Origin: Piezodorus guildinii
Taxonomy: Eukaryota > Arthropoda > Insecta > Hemiptera > Pentatomidae
NCBI GenBank assembly: GCA_023052935.1
Contig: CM041295.1
Location: 163,356,366-163,420,365 of the forward strand
Direction of reading: 5' to 3'
Length of the DNA: 64,000 bases
Numbering within the stretch: position 1 is the stretch's first letter; each line of letters begins with the position of its first letter. Both the position numbers and the translations under genes were made by a program. Below the pieces are notes generated by a model. The model had not been told where the DNA came from and did not search any database. It saw only the letters and a program-made list of their open reading frames with translations. Positions 25,150-37,100 of the stretch are shown in pieces.

Positions 25150-28100
25150 ATGGCAGATACTACTGATATTCCTACTGTGAAAAGGGAATCTGATAAAAAA
25201 GACAATGATAAAGCTCTAACAGCCCTTCTTCACAAATTAGCTTTTGTATGTTATCAACTTAAAATGCTATTTATTATAATTTTCTGATTATTTTTTAAAG
25301 ATTTTTGAGTTTTAGTTATATTTTATTATTATTATTTTTTATGTTCTTAGGATGACTTTGCTTTGTTAGATACAGCTGCATTTGTTGATGATGATTGTTC
25401 CTGTGAATCCTGTAATGAAAGAAGGTGTTCTATTTTTCTTAATCTAACTAACAATAATTATTTTGTAATGTAGGAGATTTAGTTATATCTTATGTGTTAT
25501 TTTATTGAATGTGCAAGAAGGCAAGAAATGTGTTAAATACTTCTAAGTTTTTTAAACTTATCATTTTCTAAAACCATTTGTGAAGTTATATTAGTCATTA
25601 ATAATGTTATATTAAATAGATTTCTGTTTGAGCTATTTATAGTTTGGTGTAATTTTTGTAAAAAGTGCATCTCAACCAAATGACATTAGTTTACATATTC
25701 AAGCTACTTCATTTTTACCACTTTTTTAATTTTATTCAAGGTGTTATTATTACAGGACCCTGACTACTGAAAGTATAGAAGAGATCAAGATGATCCAATC
25801 ATGCTGGCTTGAGCTGCGACAATATATAAGAATTGTTTATCGATTAAGTATGAAAGGATCATTAAAAAGCATTGATGAAGATTATCAAGAATATATGAAG
25901 GATATTGTTGCCAAGTATGTATATCTTCAATTTTGTAAAAGCTATCTTAAACAGTACACAATATCATTTTGTTTAGATATGTATAATTTACCCAGAATTT
26001 AAATTGCTGCATTATTAGGTAACATAATTTTGAATGCTTTGTAAATGTAACAATCATATTACATATTAAATCACTGAAAATCACATGAATCTGTAGGGCT
26101 TTCTTAGATTGAGACAGTATTACTCTTTATTTACTATTTAATGAAATGGTTGCTGTAGGGATGTGCATTAACACGTTCACGCCGGGGTGACCCACGGGTG
26201 TGTCACGCTGCCCCATAGAACAGTCAAGTGTGACCCACACTCGACTATTCCGTGGGGTGGAGTGCATTCGATACCTGGAACTGTTATGATCTCGCATTAA
26301 TCATATTCAAACTTGCAACTGTGTTGCCCAGCCTCATGCCAAAAAAAAAAGTAGATATTCAACCCGGCTTGAATGTGTTAATCTGTTGGGTACAAAGTTG
26401 ATGAAAATTTTAGAACCATTGGGCTTGAAGTTTAGTGCTCAGTTCTCGTCATATGATGTACTCCTCTGGATTGTAGCATATCATCTAGGTTTTTAAAAAT
26501 AAATTCCCGTTTTCAAATTTAAGAAAATCAGAATGGTTATGTTGGCGAACAGAGTGAAAATTACTTAAATTTAACCACAACAATTGAATTTGTTGATATT
26601 ATGTACTTAGTATAACATTGAATTTAATCTGAAGATGTGTAAAAATTTTACTCTATCCAGCATACATACCTAGTCCTTTCATTAATATTTGTACAAGGAA
26701 TTATATATAGATTTCAACAGAAAAATCAGTTTTTTTAAATAAACGTTAAATAACGTGTTTACAAATTATTTATAAATAATTCCAGTATGGTTCAATCTGA
26801 GCATTGTTCAGACTGCCCATTTTTTAGCTCATCTAACGGAGGGAGCGCTAGTCATCCCTTTTTATCCCCTGGAAAAGGATAAAGACTGCCGTGTCCAAAA
26901 ATAATATGGTGTCCGATCTTTCCTAACATGGTCTAAGACCATGTAACCATTATAAAATTCATATTTTAAAATTTTGGTAATGATATGCTCGGTTAGCACA
27001 TCTCTGTTTTGATTAAATAAATTTACATTTGGTAACAAATAATTATTGAAGATGGAGAAACCAATTTTTGGATTATTTAAAATTTTTAACCTATAAAATA
27101 CCTCCTGTGGTTTATTTTGGGGACTTAAGGCACTTATTAAAGTTCTGAATGCTAAGCACTTGCTGTCACTGGGTTTCACATCACAAATTTCATCTTCTTT
27201 GATGTTTACACTTTCCTTCACATCAATAGAACTAGTTATAACAGCCTTGTCCTGCATCTCTTCAATACCATTTGAATGTGTAGTGTTTGATAGAGCTTCT
27301 TCTTTACAAATATGAGTTACTGTTTCTGTTGTAAACTTTTCACTCTCTTGGTCTGTAGTGTTTGATAGAGCTTCTTCTTTATAAATAGGAGTTACTATTT
27401 CTGTTGTAAACTCTTCACTCTCTTGGTCTGTAGGCTCTTGATTATTATTTTCTTTATCTTCAGTGGGGTTTCTTTTCTGGGAATCAATTTTCATATCTGT
27501 TGTAACACTTGTAAAGTTTTCTAATACTTCTGTTCCAAATTTATCTATCTTTTGTTCCAATTTTTCCATCATCATCATCATTTGCTTGAACAAATCTACC
27601 TTATCTAAATAACTATTTGTTCCTTGGTCCTCCGTATTGTTTGCTCACAAATAACACTTAAAAACTTAGTAAACTATAAATTGTGCACTGATTGCCGTGG
27701 TCTTAATATTTAACAAATTAAGCCACACCTAGTTGGCACAAATTATATAATATGCTTATTTTTAAAAATTATTCTTTTAAGAAAGAATTAATTTATACAC
27801 TTATTTACTTCATTATTATTCAATTTACTCTCAGGGTATAGTATGGGTTCTTGACAATCAGGCACAAATGTATTATACAACTTTTTAATCATAATAATAA
27901 CTTACAAAATAACACAAACAATATGCAGGCTAACCAAGATCCCTCTTCATATTCAGCTCCACACTCTCCAAGTTCCCAGTGAAAACTAACTATGCAGGGA
28001 CCTTTCCTCTACCTGGCTTTTACCTGGGGTGTCCCTTGCATCCAAAATGAAGGTTATGTTTACAAATAAACAAATAAGAGCTGTTATTAAAATTTTACCT

Positions 28101-31100
28101 TTTATCTTATTGTTAGCCTGCCTAACTCAACAACAAATATATAAATTAATAACCACTATAATTATAAAAAATGGGTATATTACAATATATATAGGCAAGT
28201 ATGAGTGATTAATGTTAATTAATATATTTAAGTAACATATTTTTGCTATTTGAATATGAATGAAGGGCTCAGCAACAATTCCCATCACACCAAAACCCCT
28301 ATGTGGAATCAGTTTAAGTTCTGCCTTTGGGACTGTTAAACAATCCTACTTAATCAAATTTAAACTACTCTGGTTAAATAAGGGACTTAAACACTCACTT
28401 AAATTTTTAGACGGTCCTAGTATTAGTAGGAGGAAATGTCTAATTAGTATGAGTAGACCATGCCTAATAACCATAACTGCTATTTACACAGGAGACGGAA
28501 AACTCAACTACCACATGTTCAAACTTGGTATCTCTAATACCCCTTTATGTAGACAGGAAGATGAAACATCTTTCCACATAATCTGCCACTGTGACAGGCT
28601 TTGCAAAGTTAAGGTTCACTCTATTTGGTGAAGTCCGCTTAGAATACCCTGTGAACAACAAACTAGTCAATCCAAATAGTCTTCTGAAGTTTGCTATTGC
28701 AACAAAATTCATGTTTTAAAATCACCTCTTTTTGACTCACTTGGTCAAAAGTAAATAATGAGGAAATATAGGAATTATATGATTGGGATCTGTAGGTTGC
28801 CAATTTATTTTTAACTAGTTTACAATAATAATTGTAAGATCTCCTATCATCAGGATGCCTGGTCCTCTTCCAGATAGTCCTAGAACGTAGCTTTTATTGG
28901 ATCAGGTCCAGGAGTTCTTGAGGTAAAGGATTTGTACATCGGTATTTTGTGGAAGAGAGAGGTGAAGATGAAGTCTAGGCTGCTTGTTGGATTATGGTAG
29001 TAAAGGTATTTACAGCTTCATCCAGTTCTTTAGGTGATTTGAGGGATACTCTGAGATGAATTTTATTGGTTAAAATTTGATCTCCTCCTGACTCCCATCT
29101 CACAACTTGTGCCTCTTTGAATAAATCAGTGAGCTGGCAATATAGTAGCTAAATTTATTTCTTCTTTTCTTTAAAAAGAAAAGATATCTCACTCACCACC
29201 AGGTGTTTTAGTGATGTTGGGGTGAAGAGTTGATTCCTGGTAACTGCCATCTTGATTATGTGAAATAAGGTTTTATGTATTGTTAAAATGCTTTTTGTTT
29301 CTTGTTTTCATTGAATTTATTAAGAAATTTAAATTATTACTTTCTGTTTCCTATTTTTATGACATAATATAATTGAATTAATGGAATCATTTTATGTTAT
29401 TGTTAAGATTATTCTCAGTCAATTTTCATCTATAATTTTATTTGTGTTGTAGACTTTTTGATGTATGTGATCCACATCAGCTTTATCAAAGATTGGAAGC
29501 GCAAGTTAAAGAATTTATTATTGAAGTTAAAGTTCGACTTCTTCAATTTTTGGACAAATTGTCTGACAATTCGCAACTTCCTCATATATTTATATCTGGT
29601 AATTCTAAATATTTTCTGAAATATTATTTTTTTAAATTTAATTGGATGTTCATATTACAGGATATATGTAACATTACTGAATATATATAACATTACAGGA
29701 TATAAGCTTTTATGCTACAACAGTATCTTTAGGTAAAAAATACAGACATTTGGTACTATATTTAAAATATCCAAACATGTATTGATTCTTGTTATGTCAT
29801 TAATATTTAAGAATCAAAGAACGTACTATTTGTTTTGAACATTTTAATAACACTGGATAACCTCAATACACATTCTAATAATATTTATAACATATGTTTC
29901 AATAATCGATATTAACACATGTGCTTAGAGATATAACAGTCCTCCTCCGCTAATCGGCTCCCTCACATACGAAACCAGTCCGGTGGCCTGCGCTGCCTCG
30001 TAGATCTCCTCAATGGTGGGTGCTCATCATTCCATTCTTTATTCCTCGTACGATCCAAAGCTGGTGTCTTCGGTGAATTTCCTTCTTCTCGGATTGACGT
30101 TATTAGAGATCCGTCTCTCCCCTCCTTATCTTGCGTTCGATCTAGACGGACATCATCTCTCCCCTCTTCATCTCGTGCTCGATCTGGACGGACATCACCT
30201 CTCTCCGGTGGGTCCTTAAATGGCCAACCATAAAGACGGACTGTAGTTTTTTCTTGTGAAGTCCCACTTATATCAGTTTTGCGCATTTGATCGACGTGTC
30301 TTCTTTCTCTTTTCCCGCCTTCTACATCTATCCAATAGTGGAGACTACCTTCTTTGGCCGAAACTTTACCAAAGTTCCATTTTCTGGTCCCATCATAGTT
30401 CCTTATTTGAACCTGGTCACCTATTTCGAAATTCCTCGCCGCTAAATTTTCCCTGCTGGCCTCCTCGTCTGACTCTTTTAGCAGATCCAAGCGAGTTCTG
30501 ATTTTTCTCCCAAATATAATTTCAGCTGGACTCATATTAGTTATACTATGAGGTGCATTCCTATACTGCATCAGAATCCGACTTAGCTTCAAGGAAATGT
30601 CACCAGTTTCCGCCGCCATCGCCTTTAACCCTTTCTTAACTACCTGAACGTACCGTTCAGCCTGGCCGTTGGAAGACGGATGATATGGCGCTGTTCTTTT
30701 GTGGCGTATTCCGTTTGATTTCAGAAACTTTTGAAATTCTGTAGATGTGAATTGGGGCCCGTTATCTGTAACCAGCATTAATGGTAGTCCAAATCTGGCA
30801 AAAACGCTCCTGAGTTCCGTAATTGTCCTTTGCGTCGTGATTTTAGGTAAGTCTACTACTTCTAACCATTTCGAGAATGCATCTACTAGGATTAAGAAGT
30901 AACATCCTTGGAAGGGACCTGCAAAATCCATGTGTAGCCGTTGCCATGGCATCGTTGGTGGCTCCCACGGGTGGACAGTCTTTGGTGGATTATTCCAATT
31001 CTCACAGCATGGCTTACAATTACGTACCAGCCTCTCGATGTCAGCATCGATTGTTGGCCACCAACAATAACTTCTTGCCAACCCTTTCATCTTTCTTACA

Positions 31101-34100
31101 CCGATGTGAGCTGCATGCAATTCGGCGAGTACTAGGTTTTGTAATCTTCTGGGTATAGCGATCCGATCTCCTCTGAAGACACACCCATCTTGAAGACTAA
31201 AAATTGTTGAATCATTTTTGTTAACCTCTTTTCCTGTTTTCAGGGCTTCCATCAGAGGAGCTAAATATGGGTCCCGGCTAGTTGCTTCTTTAAGCATCTT
31301 TCGAGTAACGGGCATAACCTCAGCCTGTTTCAACTGGAAGATTGTAGTATCATCCATTGTGTCCTGTAGAACGTTTTCTGCTGGAAATCGGGATAAATAG
31401 TCTGCGTTAGCGTGATTCTTCGTGCTTCTGTAGACGATATGATAATCAAATCCGGACAAAAATATAGCATATCGTAGCATCCGTGTTGCTGACAGAGAAG
31501 GCAAACATTTATCTGGACTAAGAATAGACGTTAGCGGGAGATGATCAGTTACAAGAGTAAAAGGTCTACCATAACAGTATAGAAAAAATTTCTGCAAACC
31601 CCAGTATAATGATGTAGCCTCTTTGTCGATTTGACTGTAATTCTTTTCACTTGAAGTGAGGGTTCGAGAAGCGAAGCTGATCGGTCTCTCTGATCCGTCT
31701 GGCATTCTGTGTGACAATACTGCTCCGAGGCCGTAGGGTGAAGCGTCTGTACTTAGTATAAGTGGTAGTTTTGGATTATATGGAATCAAAACCTGATCGC
31801 TGGTTACTTCTTCCTTGATTGTCTTGAACGCCCGTTCGCATTTCTTTGTCCATTCGAATTTAGTTCCCTTTTGAAGGAGAGCATACAGTGGTTCCAGAAT
31901 AGCGGCCAAGTTTGGAATGAACTTATTGTAATAGTTCGCCATTCCTAAGAAGGTTCTTAGCTCAGAAACGTCTTTTGGGGGTCTAGTCATAACGATGGCG
32001 TTTATCTTGTCTGGGTCTTTGTGTAAACCATCTTTGTCTATTATGTGGCCCAAATATTTGATGGATTTGGTAAAAAATTTACATTTTTCTTGATTTAACT
32101 GGATTTTGTTTTCTCGTAGCCGATCGAAAAGTAACTTAAGTCGTGCCATCGCTTCTTTCTTGGTACTGCCTTGCACCTTAATATCATCATAAAAACAAGA
32201 AACGCCTTCTAAACCTTGTAAGGCCTGGTCGACGGCCTTTTGCCAAGTTGCTGGTGCTACTTTTACGCCAAACATAAGCCTCTTGACTTTGAAGATACCT
32301 AGGTGGGTGTTTATAGTCTGGAGTAATGCGCTCTCTTCATCCATGGGAATGTGTAGATAGGCCTGTCGAACGTCCAGCGTGCAAAAATACCTTCCGCCAC
32401 TCATACGTGCAAATATGTCCTCAATTCGGGGAACTGGGTAATGTTCGTCCTGGAGTAGGGGGTTTAAGGTAGACTTATAATCAGCGCAAAGTCTGATTGT
32501 TCCATTTGGTTTAACAATAGGTACCACAGGAGTTGCCCAATCTGAATGGGTTATTTTCTCAATAATTCCTTCAGATTCTAATCTCTTTATTTCGTTACCA
32601 ACAGGTTCTAGAAGCGCGTAAGGAACTGGTCTAGCCCTCTTAAAAATAGGTTTTACATTATCTTTTAATTTAAGTGTACATGTGGCATGAGAGATTTTCC
32701 CCACCTTATTAGCAAATATATCTGAATAAGAAGATAACAGTTTATTTAACTCTAACTCAGGTGTTTGACATGTTTTAACCGCCCGGATATCTGCTAAGTT
32801 GACTCGAAGTTCCCGGATCCAGTCCCTTCCCATGATAGAGTCCACTAATTGGGGAATAACTACTAAGTTACCTGTGATTTTCTTGCCTTCACATTGAACC
32901 TTGACCTGACAGACGCCTAATGGTCTAATTATTTCGTTGGTGAATGTTCGAAGTCTTATGTTAGTAGGTTGGAGTTGTTTGCCCGGAAGTAATCTATCGA
33001 AAGTCTTTTTCGAAATGGTCGTAACGGCGGCACCGGTATCCAATTCTAGTTCCAGATGCTTACCTTCGATGATGACATTGATCATCATTTTACCATCGGG
33101 CCGTCCCTGAAACTGATGAATTTCGTATACATCTCGAATTTGATGAACTTCAAAATTCTCTTCTATCTCCGAGTCGTCCTCCGCTGATGACATGACGTCT
33201 ATATGGTTCTGATTATGTTTTCCCTGCCTTTCGGTGCTAAGGCATACGCGGGCCAGGTGTCCGATTTTCCCACATTCTCGGCATTTTGTTTTCTTGGTAT
33301 TACAATCCACGCTGCGATGACTCTTCTTCCCGCATCGATAACAACAGCCCGAAGTTGTTTCAGCTTTTCCCTAAAACTAGCCTGTACTGTGGGAGACCCT
33401 CTGTACTGTGATCGATTCTTCTCCTTGCTCACTTTATTGACAGTTAAATGTGAGCTTCTCATTTGTTGGCTTTCTAGTTTAGCAGTCTCTGTAGCAAGAG
33501 CTAAGTTAACAGCGTCATGGAATGTCATATTTTCCCCTTGCTGTAATATTTTTTCTCTAATGTCATTATCACTGATCCCCCGTTTGTTCTGCTATTTTGC
33601 TGGCTTGAGGACACAGATGTGTTTTTAAAATCTTAATTGCTTCTTCATAAGCTAGATCTTGCGGCTTCCTAGGTGCCACTAAGGAAATTAAAGTCTGGAA
33701 TACTTTTGGACTTAAACTATTTATAAAAATTTGTAACTTACGAGTTTTGGAGGCTTCATCTGCACCATCAAGTCCTTTTAAAGCCAAGAAGTTCTCGAGC
33801 CGCAAAACGTAGGCATCGAACGTTTCCTCATGGTCATCAAAAGGTTGAAAATTAAGCCCGTGAACTTGGTGTTTGGACTGTTCTGTAGCCGCAGTTTCTC
33901 GGACTTGAATCCGTTGAAGAGCTGCCACCAACGACTCGATAAGTTGTTCGGACATCGCGAGTTTAGAAGTGTAAGTCAACCATCCTCGTCGCCAATGTTA
34001 TGTCATTAATATTTAAGAATCAAAGAACGTACTATTTGTTTTGAACATTTTAATAACACTGGATAACCTCAATACACATTCTAATAATATTTATAACATA

Positions 34101-37100
34101 TGTTTCAATAATCGATATTAACACATGTGCTTAGAGATATAACAATTCTAGATTATGCCTAACACTTCAATATTTTTGCAAGGTTTGAGGAGTAGAAGAA
34201 AGTTTTTGTCACTTTTGAAACAGTTACCTAAGTATTGATCTCATTTTAAGTGAACAAAAACAGATCTGTTTTGTAGTTGGCAAGGGAAACCATGCAGGCT
34301 TTCTATAATCTTTGATTCAAAGTAAATACACAGGAAGAATGTAACTTAAGAAATCAATAGATAAATCCATTTTTCCTATCGGATTCTTATTTGTCTTGGC
34401 AAAGTATTTCAGAAGTATGTTAATTCCCTAGTATGAAGACGAGATTATTCAAGTGGTTTACATATGACTTACATATGGATCAGAAGCATGAGTAAATACC
34501 ACTCACAAAGAAAACTCTTCTTTTGTTTGAAACCCTGGCGTTGAGAATTATAATTTTAAATGGTAGGAGATAATTATTGGAGATGACGGAGTGGGAAATT
34601 TGGGAGATGTGCGGTTTCCAGGAGAGAGTTTGGTCCAAAGGAACTTTGAGGTTCTTAACAGATGTGTGCAAAGAAATTGGAGTATTGTTCAGGAGAAGGC
34701 TGGGAGGACTGGGGATGAAATAAAGAAGTAGGGCAGAGGTGGTGCTATCATGATAGCTTTAGTTTTCTTGGCTTTTAACGTGAAATTATTACAATTTGCC
34801 CAAGCATTAATACTGTCGATATCTTCTTGCACTTTGAAGATAGTATGAGGGAGATCATAGTGGTTAAAGGAAATGTAAATTTGATTGTCTTTGGCATAAA
34901 GATCATATTAGGAGTGCTTAATGGATGGTGGAAGATCATTTATGAATATGTAAAAAAGGTTAGGACAGTCGTTCCCACCAAAAATGTTCTCAGACACCTT
35001 CATCCTGTCATTTTTTAAAAATAAAATGGTATAGAAATACTATAGGAACAGATTCAGTTATTATTTACAAAGGATAAAACGGTCCAAGAAGTCAAAAGCT
35101 TATAAAAAGTTCAGAAATATAGTATTGTTAGTTTCTTTTTGTACCAGTACAGTGTAAGATCAGCTTATTAATGATGTAAGATAAGATTAGGAACTTATTG
35201 ATGAAAATCAGCTGAGATGGTTCGGCCATGTCTGAAGAATGTAGAGGGATCACAAGAGCGACATAGGCTGTGGTAATGGAAGGATGGAGGTCAAGGGGAA
35301 GACTTGGAAACGTGGGAGGGAGGAGTGAAGAAGGCATGCTTGAAAAAAGAAATGGAGTGGAGATCAGTGAAAGAACTGTTAAAGGAAAGGGATTCCTGGA
35401 TCAGGCTCTACATGTGATCCCCTCACACTGCTTTGTGATAGAGAAGTTGGACAAAGAAGAAGGTTTTTTTGTTCCTAGTAGTATGTATGTATCTGGTGAT
35501 TTAGAAAAGAAATGGGGAGAAAGAGAATACCAATCCGTTGGCTCAATCGAGTTGACTGAACATTGTTTATTCATCAATTTTACAAGTTATATGGACATTG
35601 AAATAACTAAAATGTTGGTTATGGTATGGGTCAATACATTTGATATTGTCCAATTTTTATTAATTTCTCATGTTTAATATTTTTTATTTTAATGATTTTT
35701 TTGTGTTGCAGCATTTTAAGTCAGCTTCACAACTAAAAACATGTGTTGGGAAAATCTCTCTAATTATGTAAAATGCAGATATCGAGTCAAAACAAAAACT
35801 AACAATAAGATATGGGCATGATTTATATATTTTGTTCTTACAACTTATTACCTTATAAGTGAGACAAGTTGTTTAAAAAAATCTCGAAAATTAACAAAAA
35901 ATGAGACTTTTAGTGAGTTAAAAGTCTATAAAGGAAAGGAGAAAGAGACAGAGTGCTTTTTTGTATATGAATTTTCAAAAATGGCACAAACTCGAATTTT
36001 CAAAAATGGCACCAACTCATTTTTTGCAAAGTTTGAACAGAAATATCTCAAAAAGGACTGAATGAAACTAACACAGGTTACACATCTATACAATGTTTAT
36101 AAGTGACATGAATTGGTGACTGACTCTGACCTGTTTCTCAGGTTATAAAATTCTCTAAAGTAACTTTTTTTTTTTTTTTAAATTATTAAATTCTGTAATT
36201 TCGGATATTTCAGAGCGAAACAAAAACTAAAGTGTTGATGAGAGTACTGTATACAGTTTTGGTCCTTACAGCATCTTACCTAAATAGCCAAAAAAATTGT
36301 TTAAATGATTCACGAAAATTTTAATAACCTGAAACTTATAGCCGGTTATAAAAAGGGTGGTTAGAAAGGAGCCTCAACCACAAAATTTTATTGTACATTA
36401 CGTATTATATAGAGGTATAATCTGTATAAGTTTCATCATTTTTTAATTGGTCCGTTTTAGGATATTCCGCTTTAAATATTGCTGAACTTGGCCATAGCAC
36501 CTCTTTGAAAATTTATATTAAAAAGAAGGACAATGCTTACACGATCGAAAAATTTCTTGTACATGTAGTGCAACAATAAGACTATACAAGAAAGAAAAAA
36601 TTAGCGTGAGAATCCGTATCCATATACAGAAAAGTACTATGATCTCAAGATTGAAATTTTTACAGCAAATAGGGCTGTGACTAAGCTATATATGAAAAAA
36701 TAATCAAACAAACTCTTTTCCTTTATAGACTTTTAACTCACTAAAAGTCTCATTTTTTATTAATTTTCGAGAATTTTTTTAACCACTTTCTTCACTTTTA
36801 AGGTAATACATCGTAAGGAAAAAATATATAAAGCATGTCCTTATCTTATTGTTAGTTTTTGTTTTGACACGATATCTGCAAAATTACCAGAATTAGAGAG
36901 ATTTTCCCAACACATGTTTTCCGACTTAAAACGGCTGCAAGACTAGAAGTATTTGTCAGAAAAAAATTGTATCCACAGTTTTTTATTCATAAAAATACTT
37001 TAAAAAATCATTAAAATCAAAAATGTTGGGCGGCAAGGTCTGGACGATTTCAAATGGATTGGCCCATGTATATTTTATTATAAATATTAGACATGTTTTA

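Larger units (their letters stand above)
29790..34144 (-). mobile_element. Young Mag-like Ty3/gypsy retrotransposon, 4.36 kb
   Basis: Two 149-bp LTRs (29790-29938 and 33996-34144) look identical by eye. They start and end TGTTA...AACA and are flanked by ATTCT (29785-29789 and 34145-34149). Next to the 5' LTR (right side, minus strand) is a primer-binding-like TGGCGACGAGGATGG. Next to the 3' LTR is a purine tract CGGAGGAGGAC. Gag and Pol coding lie between. It is inserted in intron 4 of the seven-exon gene, antisense to it. Matching LTRs imply a recent insertion, yet gag carries a deletion. Confidence 0.93.

Noticed and set aside
33203..33628. 141-codon plus-strand ORF
   Set aside because: Antisense shadow of gag and zinc knuckle of the Mag-like element.
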